Shown: one piece after another, positions 1 through 7,452 of the stretch | Layout of the letters: each line of letters starts with the position of its first letter | Position numbering within the stretch: position 1 is the first letter of the stretch | Assembly: GCA_900772475.1 (NCBI GenBank) | Contig: CAAHEI010000011.1 | Location: 1 to 25,637, forward strand | Origin: Clostridia bacterium | Lineage (GTDB): Bacteria; Bacillota; Clostridia; TANB77; CAG-465 | Direction of reading: 5' to 3' | DNA: 25,637 nt | Notes under the pieces: model-generated | Databases searched by the model: none | What the model was told of the DNA's origin: nothing | What the model saw: only the letters and a program-made list of their open reading frames with translations | Program-made: the position numbers and the translations under genes

Positions 1-1
1 C

Positions 2-2857
2 TACTCTGCATTTGAAGGATGCACAGGTGTTACGGAATTAAAAATTGGAAATTCTGTTAAAAAAATTAACTCATCATCTTTTGAAGGATGTACAGATATT
101 ACTGAAATTACTATTCCCGATAGTGTTCAAACAATAGGTAATCAAGCTTTTTCGGGTTTGTATAGTCTAAAAACATTAAATCTTGGTAATGGTGTTAAGA
201 GTATTGGTGAAAATGCTTTTCAAGATGCAATGGCTTTAAAAGAACTCAATATACCAGAAAGTGTAGAAAATATTAATAGTAATGCATTCTTAAATTGTAC
301 GTCTTTATCAATAATAAATTTACCTGATAATAATATAAATTTTGGCAAAAATGTATTTTCAAATACAGCATGGTTTAATTCACAAGATGCAGGGGTTGTA
401 TATTTAGGTAAAAAATTATATTGCTATAGAGGAGCAATGCCATCCAATACTACTATTAGTATAATAGATGGAACAAATCAAATATGTGCTTATGCATTTG
501 ATGGATTTAAAAATTTAATTTCTATATCAATACCAAATAGTATTAAATGTATAGATGATTATGCATTTAATGGTTGTACAAATTTAAAGAATATAACACT
601 TTGCGAAGGAATAACTACGATTGGAAAGTATGCATTTAGTAATTGCTATGGGTTAACAAAATTAGAAACACCAAGTACTATAAATAAAATATCAGATAGA
701 GCTTTTTATAATTGTAGAGGCTTAACAAATGTTAAAATTTTAGGTGGTAGTTTAGAAAATAGTGTATTTAATAATTGTAATAATATAACTGATTTAACCA
801 TATTATCAGGTAATGTGCCAAGTTTTTATCGCTGTGAAAAATTAGTAAACGTTACGCTGGGAAATAAAGTTACGGATATAGGCGACAAAGCTTTTGCTGA
901 TTGTACAGGTTTAACAAATATAATAATACCAGATAGTGTAACTACTATAGGTCAGAAAGCTTTTGAAGGTTGTATAGGTTTAACACAAGTTGAAATACCA
1001 GATAGTGTAAAAAATATAAACAAGAGTGCTTTTAGTGGTTGCAGTTCTATAGAAAAAATTACAATTGGAAAAGGTGTTGAATATATAGGAGATTATGCAT
1101 TTTATGGACTTACAAAATTTAACCCAGATATAATTATACCAGAAAATGTAAAATCAGTAGGTGCATATGCTTATGCAAATTGTAAAAGTGTTACAAGTCT
1201 TATAATAAATTCAAATGATGTATCGTTTGGTGAAAAATGTTTTTATAATTGTGAAAATCTTGAAAAATTGGTTGTAAATGGCAGTGTAAGAAGTGTAGGA
1301 ACTAATTCATTTGATAATACTAAAATTTATGATGCTTCTGAAATTGGGTATTACTATAGAAATAAAAAAGTTAAAACAGGTATAGTAAAAGAAGGAGTAG
1401 AGAGTATTTCATACAATGCATTTTTAGAATGTGAGAATCTAAAAACATTGTATATTGAATCATCAGTATTATCTAGTTTGAAAAAACAAAGTGATGAAAT
1501 AATTTTCTATGGATGTAATAACTTGGAAAAGGTGGCAATTACAGATGATAATCCTAATTTTACAGTTGTAGATGATATTATATATAGTAAGGATATGACA
1601 CGACTTATAAGGTGTCTACCAGCCAAAAAAGGGAAAGTAAATATACCAAGTTCAGTAACAAAAATTGAATCTCGTGCGTTCTATGGATGCAAATATCTTG
1701 AAGGAGAACTTGTTATTCCTGATAGTGTTAAGGAGTTAGGAAGTTATGCTTTTTCTGATTGTTTAAGTGAAATACCTTTAAAAATTGGAAGTGGCATAGA
1801 AAATATAGGGGATTCTACGTTTGAAAATTCAAAATTTACTGGACAATTGATAATTCCTAATAACGTAAAAAGAATTAATAGAAGGGCATTCTTTAATTGC
1901 TATAACTTTACAGGAGAATTGATTTTAAGTGAAAATCTTAGTTATATTGATAGTGAAGCCTTTGAGGGATGTAGCTCAATTAGTGGAACTTTAAAATTTC
2001 CAGATAAAATATATAGGATTGCAGAATCAGCTTTTGCATTATGTGAAGGAATAGAGAAAATAGACGTTGGGGATGGAATTAATTGTAGTAGACTTGCATT
2101 TGCACATTGTATAAATCTAAAAAGTATTGTTGGGAAGAATATTGAAACACAAGATATGGATGGAATCTTTATGGGATGTTATTCGCTTAAGAGCTTAGAT
2201 TTAGAATCATTTGGATATAAATATTCAGTTAGTGGAGGCTCGTCTTTCTTAGAATGTGAAGGTATCGAACGAGTAGGAACAAACTTCAAATCTATTGTAA
2301 GCGATATGTTTAGGGGCGCAAAAGGTTTAAAAGAGGTTGAAATTGCATCAGGTATTACTGAACTTCCACGTGGAATATTTGCAGAATGTCCAAACCTAAA
2401 AACTGTAAAAATACCTTCGAGTGTAAAAACAATACATAGTTTAGCCTTTTATAAAACAACAAATATACAAGATATATATGTTGATAATAATAGAAGTGAT
2501 GTAAATTATGCAGAATATCTAGAGAGTGTTTGTCCAAATGTACATTATTTAGATAGTGTGTATACAGTTAACAAAAATGTTCCAGATAACATTGAAATTA
2601 TTGACATTGAAAAACCTGAATTAGGAGAATTTAAATATAACAGTAATTATAAATTTAAAATTGCTGTAAAAGATGGATATGAAATGAGTAATTTGATTGT
2701 TAAGACAGTAATAAGGGGAGAGGAAAAGGAACTTCAACCTAAGGTAATCAATGGAGAAAATGTATATGTTTTAGAAAATATAAAAGATAATATTGATATA
2801 AACGTTACAGCGGAAATTGATTTGTTAAGTTTAAACGAAAATAATGAAAATTCATAA
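2..2857 (+). CDS. BspA-like leucine-rich repeat surface protein (5' end outside window)
   Basis: The reading frame is open from base 2, so the gene begins before the window; an internal TTG at 158 is not a credible start. The visible part is about 950 residues. Most of it is repeats of about 23 residues following the LRR_5/BspA pattern, for example IPDSVTTIGQKAFEGC, with a conserved A-F-x-x-C turn and hydrophobic I/L positions. The last 100 or so residues are different: a non-repeat, beta-rich tail (from about NKNVPDNIEIIDIEKPEL) with no visible LPXTG motif or transmembrane anchor. Proteins of this family are usually secreted or cell-surface proteins implicated in adhesion; the ligand cannot be inferred. 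The signal peptide would lie upstream of the window. It is followed at once by a terminator, so it is not co-transcribed with the next gene. Family assignment is confident, function is not. Confidence 0.85.
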   Translation, partial: YSAFEGCTGVTELKIGNSVKKINSSSFEGCTDITEITIPDSVQTIGNQAFSGLYSLKTLNLGNGVKSIGENAFQDAMALKELNIPESVENINSNAFLNCTSLSIINLPDNNINFGKNVFSNTAWFNSQDAGVVYLGKKLYCYRGAMPSNTTISIIDGTNQICAYAFDGFKNLISISIPNSIKCIDDYAFNGCTNLKNITLCEGITTIGKYAFSNCYGLTKLETPSTINKISDRAFYNCRGLTNVKILGGSLENSVFNNCNNITDLTILSGNVPSFYRCEKLVNVTLGNKVTDIGDKAFADCTGLTNIIIPDSVTTIGQKAFEGCIGLTQVEIPDSVKNINKSAFSGCSSIEKITIGKGVEYIGDYAFYGLTKFNPDIIIPENVKSVGAYAYANCKSVTSLIINSNDVSFGEKCFYNCENLEKLVVNGSVRSVGTNSFDNTKIYDASEIGYYYRNKKVKTGIVKEGVESISYNAFLECENLKTLYIESSVLSSLKKQSDEIIFYGCNNLEKVAITDDNPNFTVVDDIIYSKDMTRLIRCLPAKKGKVNIPSSVTKIESRAFYGCKYLEGELVIPDSVKELGSYAFSDCLSEIPLKIGSGIENIGDSTFENSKFTGQLIIPNNVKRINRRAFFNCYNFTGELILSENLSYIDSEAFEGCSSISGTLKFPDKIYRIAESAFALCEGIEKIDVGDGINCSRLAFAHCINLKSIVGKNIETQDMDGIFMGCYSLKSLDLESFGYKYSVSGGSSFLECEGIERVGTNFKSIVSDMFRGAKGLKEVEIASGITELPRGIFAECPNLKTVKIPSSVKTIHSLAFYKTTNIQDIYVDNNRSDVNYAEYLESVCPNVHYLDSVYTVNKNVPDNIEIIDIEKPELGEFKYNSNYKFKIAVKDGYEMSNLIVKTVIRGEEKELQPKVINGENVYVLENIKDNIDINVTAEIDLLSLNENNENS

Positions 2858-2860
2858 ATT

Positions 2861-2890
2861 AATAAGGCTTTTGAATAAAGGCCTTATTTT
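2861..2890 (+). terminator. Intrinsic terminator after the LRR gene
   Basis: An 8-bp perfect stem, AATAAGGC (2861-2868) with GCCTTATT (2881-2888), has a 12-nt loop and ends in a short T run. It lies 3 nt after the LRR stop codon. Confidence 0.75.
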
Positions 2891-2915
2891 CGTATACATA
2901 ATTAATTAAAATTAC

Positions 2916-2944
2916 TTTACTTTAGATAGAAAAAATGTTATACT
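2916..2944 (+). promoter_or_regulatory. Candidate sigma-A promoter for the small membrane protein gene
   Basis: TTTACT (2916-2921) and TATACT (2939-2944) are separated by 17 nt, placing a start site about 40 nt before the AGG-rich ribosome binding site at 2991-2996. The -35 box is imperfect and the region is AT-rich, so this is a moderate call. Confidence 0.5.
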
Positions 2945-2988
2945 ATATAGTATAGAAAAGAAAAAATAGTTTAAAATTATAAATTATA

Positions 2989-3474
2989 ATGGGAGGGATT
3001 TCATGCAGAAATCACATTAGGTCAAATTTAATATTTATATTCAAGATACTACTAACAATAAATGTTATTCTGTTATTGTTAGTAGTAGCAATCGAAAATG
3101 ATAGTAAAGCAGGAAGAAATAATATAGAATATTCAAACTATGCTCCAAAATATATATCAAATGATTACATTATGATAAAAAATAAGAGTAGTAAGAAAAT
3201 AACTGTTAAGGTAAATTATGATGTAATTTTGAAGTATAATCCTGAAGGTCAAGAAGGCGAGGCACTTTACGATTTGAGTCCATATGAAGAAAAGGTAATA
3301 GAGGTATATAGTTTATGTGGAGCCAAAAAAAATGATGTTGAAGATTTAAAACTCGACATAACTGAGTATAGTTTCTTATCTCTATATTATGAAGATATAT
3401 GTCATATATTTGCTTGGATAACAGGTTTTGACATTCTATTTTACTTATCATTTATAAAAAAGGGAAAAGTCTAA
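2989..3474 (+). CDS. Small unknown membrane protein, start codon in conflict with frame
   Basis: I do not recognise this protein. The 161-residue frame has a hydrophobic segment near the N-terminus (LIFIFKILLTINVILLLLVV), a polar middle of about 90 residues rich in Lys, Asn and Tyr, and a second hydrophobic stretch near the C-terminus (FAWITGFDILFYLSFI), suggesting two membrane helices around a soluble, probably extracytoplasmic domain. The start is odd. The only ATG in this frame before the first helix (2989) overlaps the GGGAGGG ribosome binding site, whereas the ATG correctly spaced after it (3003) is one frame off and meets a stop after five codons. Reading one base fewer in the AAA at 3009-3011 would join the 3003 start to the body. 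So the gene is either frameshifted at its fifth codon or starts unusually. Its stop codon lies inside the loop of the following terminator. Confidence 0.5.
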   Translation: MGGISCRNHIRSNLIFIFKILLTINVILLLLVVAIENDSKAGRNNIEYSNYAPKYISNDYIMIKNKSSKKITVKVNYDVILKYNPEGQEGEALYDLSPYEEKVIEVYSLCGAKKNDVEDLKLDITEYSFLSLYYEDICHIFAWITGFDILFYLSFIKKGKV

Positions 3475-3495
3475 ATATGATTTTTCTCTTTTTTT
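3456..3495 (+). terminator. Strong intrinsic terminator separating the small gene from the S10 operon
   Basis: A 16-bp stem pairs 3456-3471 with 3479-3494, using only G-U wobbles as irregularities, around a 7-nt loop that contains the upstream gene's stop codon. The 3' arm itself is T-rich (seven T at 3489-3495), providing the U-tract. Confidence 0.75.
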
Positions 3496-3573
3496 CTGAG
3501 CCTAAGAAATATATTACAAAAATATTACAAAGGGACGGAAACGGTATAATTTTGGCTTTTTTTTAAAAAACTA

Positions 3574-3602
3574 TTGCTTTTTTTAAAAAAATAAGTTATA
3601 AT
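3574..3602 (+). promoter_or_regulatory. Sigma-A promoter of the S10-spc operon
   Basis: TTGCTT (3574-3579) and a perfect TATAAT (3597-3602) have the optimal 17-nt spacer, within an A/T-tract-rich region resembling an UP element (T8A6 at 3567 and before). It is the best promoter match upstream of rpsJ. Confidence 0.75.
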
Positions 3603-3688
3603 AATGATGTTGATTTGCGTTGAAGTAAGATGTGGCTACCCATCGAGGTAGGGAACTCTTATGGAGCATGTCTGGTTTAAAATCAGGC

Positions 3689-3745
3689 GGCAAGTATAAT
3701 TGATATGTATTTGCCAAGTTTTATTTTGAGTAAAATTTGGTTTTT
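3689..3745 (+). terminator. Candidate attenuator (antiterminator and terminator hairpins) in the S10 leader
   Basis: Hairpin A pairs GGCAAGTATA (3689-3698) with TGTATTTGCC (3706-3715). Hairpin B pairs CCAAGTTTTA (3714-3723) with TAAAATTTGG (3731-3740) over a 7-nt loop and is followed by five T, the form of an intrinsic terminator. The hairpins share CC at 3714-3715, so both cannot form fully. The left arm of A also overlaps the P1 helix partner 3690-3695. This is the layout expected for transcription attenuation, but it is inferred from pairing alone. Confidence 0.5.
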
Positions 3746-3775
3746 ATGTGTCTAAAAAAGAAACACACGGGGTAG

Positions 3776-3822
3776 TGTAAAACTTGTGACGCTGAGATGT
3801 TATAGAAAAGGAGTGTTTTACA
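3776..3822 (+). promoter_or_regulatory. Possible RBS-flanking helix of rpsJ
   Basis: TGTAAAAC (3776-3783) is perfectly complementary to GTTTTACA (3815-3822), the bases between the AAGGAG ribosome binding site (3808-3813) and the rpsJ ATG at 3824. Formation would bury the initiation region in a stem-loop, which could allow translational control. Confidence 0.4.
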
Positions 3823-3823
3823 T

Positions 3824-4141
3824 ATGGCAAAAGAACAAACTAAAAAAATGAGAATAAGACTTAAAGCTTATGATCATGTAGTGCTAGAACAAGCAGCATC
3901 AAAAATTGTTGAAGTGGCTAAAAAAACAGGTTCAGAAGTTTCAGGACCAATTCCACTACCAACAGAAAAAGAAATTATTACAATATTACGTTCTCCACAT
4001 AAACATAAAGATTCAAGAGAACAATTTGAAATGAGAACTCATAAAAGAGTTATCGATGTTATCAAACCAAACCAAGCAACTGTTGATGCACTAATGTCAA
4101 TAGATATGCCTGCAGGTGTTGATATCGAAGTTAAATTATAA
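3824..4141 (+). CDS. rpsJ: 30S ribosomal protein S10 (uS10)
   Basis: The 105-residue product has the usual length and contains the S10 loop signature RSPHKHKDSREQFEMRTHKR. S10 sits in the head of the 30S subunit and, in bacteria generally, also pairs with NusB in transcription antitermination of rRNA operons. The ATG at 3824 follows AAGGAG at 3808-3813. It is the first gene of the long ribosomal protein operon and has a structured leader. It is separated from rplC by an unusually long gap of 122 nt that can form an extended hairpin. Confidence 0.97.
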   Translation: MAKEQTKKMRIRLKAYDHVVLEQAASKIVEVAKKTGSEVSGPIPLPTEKEIITILRSPHKHKDSREQFEMRTHKRVIDVIKPNQATVDALMSIDMPAGVDIEVKL

Positions 4142-4234
4142 TTAAACTTTTAAAATATTTAGTAGTCATCCTATGAAATAAGGCAATGACATACCCTATA
4201 CTAAGTGTTTGTATATTTTAAATATGAAGTTTAA
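4142..4234 (+). promoter_or_regulatory. Extended potential hairpin between rpsJ and rplC
   Basis: An almost continuous 5' arm (4142-4172) pairs in five steps with the 3' side: TTAAACTT (4142-4149) with 4227-4234, TAAAATAT (4151-4158) with 4213-4220, TTAGTA (4159-4164) with 4199-4204, GTCAT (4165-4169) with 4186-4190, and CCT (4170-4172) with 4181-4183. The bulges fall on the 3' side. No T run follows, so it is not a simple terminator. It ends 14 nt before the rplC ribosome binding site (GGGAGG, about 4249-4254). A processing site or ribosomal protein binding site is possible; function is inferred only. Confidence 0.5.
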
Positions 4235-4263
4235 AAGCTAAAAATTAAAGGGAGGAAAACAAA

Positions 4264-4890
4264 ATGGTAAAAGAAATTTACGGTAAAAAAGTTGGAATGA
4301 CACAAATCTTCTCTGAAGATGGAGTTGCAATTCCAGTTACTGCAATTGAAGTTAAACCTTGTACTGTAGTTGCTAAAAAAACTGCTGAAAAAGAAGGATA
4401 TAATGCAATTGTTGTAAGTTTTGGAGAAATCAAAGAAAAAAATGCAAATAAACCAATGAAAGGTATTTTTGCAAAAGCTGGAGTAGAATTACAAAAATAT
4501 TTAAAAGAAATCAAAGTAGAAAATTTAGATGAGTATGAAATTGGAAGCAAAATTACAATTGATACTTTTACTACTGAGGATAGAGTTGATATTCAAGGTA
4601 CATCTAAAGGTAAAGGTTTCCAAGGAAATATTAAAAGACATGGTCAACATAGAGGACCTATGGCTCATGGTTCTATGTATCATAGAAGACCAGGTTCTAT
4701 GGGATCTACAACAACACCAGGTAGAGTATTTAAAGGTAAAAAATTACCAGGACATATGGGAGATGTTACATCAACTATATTAAACCTAGCAGTTGTTAAA
4801 GTTGATACAGATAAAAATGTTATTTTAGTTAAAGGATCTGTTCCTGGAGCTAAAGGTGCAGTTTTAAGAATTAGAGAAACTGTAAAGTAG
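4264..4890 (+). CDS. rplC: 50S ribosomal protein L3 (uL3)
   Basis: The 208-residue protein is full length and begins with the typical IYGKKVGMTQIF. It carries the conserved extension SKGKGFQGNIKRHGQHRGP and HGSMYHRRPGSMG that reaches towards the peptidyl transferase centre of the 50S subunit. L3 is an early assembly protein of 23S rRNA. The ATG at 4264 follows GGGAGG with good spacing. rplD begins 28 nt after its stop. Confidence 0.97.
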   Translation: MVKEIYGKKVGMTQIFSEDGVAIPVTAIEVKPCTVVAKKTAEKEGYNAIVVSFGEIKEKNANKPMKGIFAKAGVELQKYLKEIKVENLDEYEIGSKITIDTFTTEDRVDIQGTSKGKGFQGNIKRHGQHRGPMAHGSMYHRRPGSMGSTTTPGRVFKGKKLPGHMGDVTSTILNLAVVKVDTDKNVILVKGSVPGAKGAVLRIRETVK

Positions 4891-4918
4891 GATAAAGTGA
4901 AAGGAAGGAGGAAATAAA

Positions 4919-5539
4919 ATGCTTAAAGTAGACGTTTTAGATATGAAAGGTAAAAAAGTAAAAGATATCGAACTTAATGAAAATGTTTTTGGCGTAGATG
5001 TTAATGATATAGTTGTACATACTGCATTAGTTAATTATTTAGCTAATCAAAGACAAGGTACAGGATCAACTAAAACAAGAGCAGAAGTTCGTGGTGGTGG
5101 AAGAAAACCATGGAGACAAAAAGGAACTGGTAGAGCAAGACAAGGTTCTATAAGAGCTCCTCAATGGATGAAAGGTGGTATTGCACTTGGACCAAAACCA
5201 AGATCATATAAATATGCAATTCCTAAAAAAATGAGAAAACTTGCTTTAAAATCAGTGCTTACTTCTAAAGTAGAAGAAAAAGAATTAATAGTTGTTGATA
5301 AATTAGAATTAAAAGAAATCAAGACTAAAGAAATGGTTAAAGTATTAAATAACTTAAATACTAAAAAAGCACTTATCGTTTTAAGTGAGAAAAACTTAAA
5401 TGTTCAAGCATCAGCAAGAAATATTGAAAATGTAAAAACTACTTTAGTTAATACAATTAACGTATTTGATTTATTAAAATATGATAATTTAGTAGTAACT
5501 GAAGACGCTATTAAGAAATTAGAGGAGGTGTACGCATAA
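4919..5539 (+). CDS. rplD: 50S ribosomal protein L4 (uL4)
   Basis: The 206-residue protein matches L4 throughout, including the long arginine- and glycine-rich loop GRKPWRQKGTGRARQGS, which lines the peptide exit tunnel. L4 is an early 50S assembly protein and in E. coli autoregulates the S10 operon; whether it does so here is unknown, but it is one candidate ligand for the leader upstream of rpsJ. A strong GGAAGGAGG site precedes the ATG. Its stop codon overlaps the rplW start by one base, implying translational coupling. Confidence 0.97.
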   Translation: MLKVDVLDMKGKKVKDIELNENVFGVDVNDIVVHTALVNYLANQRQGTGSTKTRAEVRGGGRKPWRQKGTGRARQGSIRAPQWMKGGIALGPKPRSYKYAIPKKMRKLALKSVLTSKVEEKELIVVDKLELKEIKTKEMVKVLNNLNTKKALIVLSEKNLNVQASARNIENVKTTLVNTINVFDLLKYDNLVVTEDAIKKLEEVYA

Positions 5540-5904
5540 TGAAATTTGCAGAAGACGTTATAATAAAACCTATAATGACTGAAAAAAGTTATGAAAACAT
5601 CGCTATTGGTAAATATACTTTCGAAGTTGCTCTTACAGCTACAAAAGTTGATATCAAAAATGCAGTTGAAGAACTTTTCGGAGTTAAGGTAAAAAGTGTT
5701 AACACATTAAGATACGATGGTAAAAATAAAAGAGTTGGAGTACACCAAGGAAAAACTAAAGCTTGGAAAAAAGCAATAGTAACTATAGATACAAATCCTT
5801 CAGAGGAAAAATATCTTGCAAAAGGTGGAAAAGAAACTAAATTAAATAGAAAATACAAAACTGAAATTGAGGAAATCAGTTCAGCATTTGGAACTAATAG
5901 CTAG
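5539..5904 (+). CDS. rplW: 50S ribosomal protein L23 (uL23)
   Basis: The protein contains the L23 core, IIKPIMTEKSYE at the N-terminus and VKSVNTLRYDGKNKRVG in the middle. L23 surrounds the peptide exit tunnel and is the docking site for trigger factor and signal recognition particle. At 121 residues it is longer than the common size of about 95-100; the surplus is a charged C-terminal tail ending AFGTNS. The start overlaps the rplD stop (TAATG) and is preceded by GAGGAGGTG. Confidence 0.96.
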   Translation: MKFAEDVIIKPIMTEKSYENIAIGKYTFEVALTATKVDIKNAVEELFGVKVKSVNTLRYDGKNKRVGVHQGKTKAWKKAIVTIDTNPSEEKYLAKGGKETKLNRKYKTEIEEISSAFGTNS

Positions 5905-5917
5905 GAGGTAGTAAAAA

Positions 5918-6751
5918 ATGGGAATAAAATCATTTAAACCTGTTACTCCATCACTTAGAAATACAAAATTACTAGCAAGCGATGAAATTACAAAAAGCAC
6001 ACCTGAGAAAAAATTACTTGCACCATTAAAGAAAAATGCAGGTAGAAATGCTCAAGGTAAAATCACTGTAAGACATCATGGTGGTGGAAGCAGAAGAAAA
6101 TATAGAATAATTGATTTTAAAAGAAATAAAGTGGATATGGAAGCAACTGTAATTGGTATTGAATATGATCCAAACAGAACTGCAAACATAGCTTTAATTG
6201 AATATGAAGATAAAGAAAGAGCATACATTATAGCTCCAGTTGGTCTTAAAGATGGAGATAAAGTTATATCATCTGAAAAAGCTGATATAAAACCAGGTAA
6301 CTGTATGCCAATTAGATCAATACCAGTTGGTACAATGATTTACAACATTGAATTACACAAAGGTCAAGGTGCTAAACTTGTAAGAAGTGCTGGAATGTCT
6401 GCACAACTTATGGCAAAAGAAGATAAATATGCACATGTAAGAATGCCATCTGGTGAAATGAGACTTATACTTGTTGATTGTAGAGCATGTATTGGTCAAG
6501 TTGGAAACTTAGAACATGAAAATGTTTCACTAGGTAAAGCTGGTAGAAAAAGAAATATGGGCGTTAGACCTACAGTTAGAGGATCTGTTATGAACCCTTG
6601 TGATCACCCTCATGGTGGTGGTGAAGGTAGAGCTCCAGTAGGACACGCAGGACCAATGACTCCTTGGGGTAAACCAGCACTTGGATACAAAACAAGAAAA
6701 ACAAAAAATCCAACAGATAAATATATTGTTAAAAGAAGAAATAGAAAATAA
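5918..6751 (+). CDS. rplB: 50S ribosomal protein L2 (uL2)
   Basis: The 277-residue product is full length and carries GKITVRHHGGGSRRKYR near the N-terminus and the signature MNPCDHPHGGGEGRAP near the C-terminus, which includes the conserved histidine near the peptidyl transferase centre. L2 is needed for subunit association and catalysis. It starts 13 nt after rplW with an AGGAGG site. Both ends are typical, with a lysine- and arginine-rich tail (VKRRNRK). Confidence 0.97.
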   Translation: MGIKSFKPVTPSLRNTKLLASDEITKSTPEKKLLAPLKKNAGRNAQGKITVRHHGGGSRRKYRIIDFKRNKVDMEATVIGIEYDPNRTANIALIEYEDKERAYIIAPVGLKDGDKVISSEKADIKPGNCMPIRSIPVGTMIYNIELHKGQGAKLVRSAGMSAQLMAKEDKYAHVRMPSGEMRLILVDCRACIGQVGNLEHENVSLGKAGRKRNMGVRPTVRGSVMNPCDHPHGGGEGRAPVGHAGPMTPWGKPALGYKTRKTKNPTDKYIVKRRNRK

Positions 6752-6765
6752 TGGAGGGATAGAAT

Positions 6766-7044
6766 ATGTCAAGATCGCTTAAAAAAGGACCTTATTGTGA
6801 TGAAAAACTACTAGCAAGAGTAGAAAAATTAAACGCAGAAAATAAAAAAGAAGCGTTAAAGACTTGGTCAAGAGCTTCAACTATATATCCTCAAATGATT
6901 GGTCATACAATAGCTGTACATGATGGAAGAAAACATGTACCAGTATATGTTACAGAAGAAATGGTAGGACATAAATTAGGAGAATTTGCTCCAACAAGAC
7001 TTTTCAGAGGACATTCAGGAGATAAAAAATCTTCAATAAAATAA
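6766..7044 (+). CDS. rpsS: 30S ribosomal protein S19 (uS19)
   Basis: The 92-residue protein shows the standard N-terminus SRSLKKGPYCDEKLL and the C-terminal signature GHKLGEFAPTRLFRGH. S19 lies in the head of the 30S subunit with S13, near the A-site tRNA. The ATG at 6766 is preceded by GGAGGG. It is followed by a 30-nt gap with the rplV ribosome binding site. Confidence 0.97.
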   Translation: MSRSLKKGPYCDEKLLARVEKLNAENKKEALKTWSRASTIYPQMIGHTIAVHDGRKHVPVYVTEEMVGHKLGEFAPTRLFRGHSGDKKSSIK

Positions 7045-7074
7045 GTAAGAATCTAAAAAAGGAGGAGCCTTAAA

Positions 7075-7431
7075 ATGGAAGAAAAAGTTGTAGAACAAAA
7101 AACAGCAGTAGCAGAACTTCGTCATGCTAGAATAAGTGCTAGAAAAGTTAAAATTGTTATAGACTTAATCAGAGGAAAAAGTGCAAAAGAAGCTATTGCA
7201 ATACTTAAATATACAAATAAAGCAGCTGCACCAATGGTTGAAAAATTAGTAAAATCAGCTATTGCAAATGCTGTAAATAATCATCATATGGATGAAACAA
7301 AATTAGTTATATCTGAAATATATGCAAACCAAGGACCTACAATGAAAAGAATTTTACCTAGAGCAAAAGGTAGTGCAGATAGAATCAGAAAAAGAACAAG
7401 CCATATTAAAGTAGTATTAACAGAAGCTTAA
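7075..7431 (+). CDS. rplV: 50S ribosomal protein L22 (uL22)
   Basis: The 118-residue protein has the L22 core ARISARKVKIVIDLIRGK and the C-terminal hairpin region ending in RAKGSADRIRKRTSHI, which reaches into the nascent peptide tunnel. The N-terminus has about 12 extra, mostly acidic residues (MEEKVVEQKTAV) before the conserved AELRHARIS, not unusual in this family. AAGGAGG precedes the ATG at 7075. Confidence 0.96.
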   Translation: MEEKVVEQKTAVAELRHARISARKVKIVIDLIRGKSAKEAIAILKYTNKAAAPMVEKLVKSAIANAVNNHHMDETKLVISEIYANQGPTMKRILPRAKGSADRIRKRTSHIKVVLTEA

Positions 7432-7452
7432 AGAAGTAAGGAGGTAAATATT

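Larger units (their letters stand above)
3496..3823 (+). promoter_or_regulatory. Gap before rpsJ: S10 operon promoter and structured 5' leader
   Basis: This stretch holds no gene. Bases 3496-3573 are AT-rich with no clear feature beyond an isolated TATAAT at 3545. A promoter at 3574-3602 would start transcription near 3609, giving a leader of about 215 nt. The leader folds on paper into a three-way element: P1 ATTTGC (3613-3618) with GCAAGT (3690-3695); P2 GTAAGA (3625-3630) with TCTTAT (3657-3662), topped by CTACC (3636-3640) with GGTAG (3647-3651); and P3 CTGGT (3672-3676) with ATCAG (3682-3686). It is followed by mutually exclusive hairpins described separately. Long structured leaders of ribosomal protein operons commonly bind a ribosomal protein for feedback control; which protein, if any, is not visible. 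Confidence 0.55.

Noticed and set aside
2..2857. CRISPR-like array suggested by the regular repeats
   Set aside because: The 69-nt periodicity is in-frame protein repeats (LRR) with diverged units and no invariant repeat-spacer structure.
3541..3550. TATAAT as an additional S10 promoter
   Set aside because: No acceptable -35 box stands 16-18 nt upstream; the promoter at 3574-3602 is far better.
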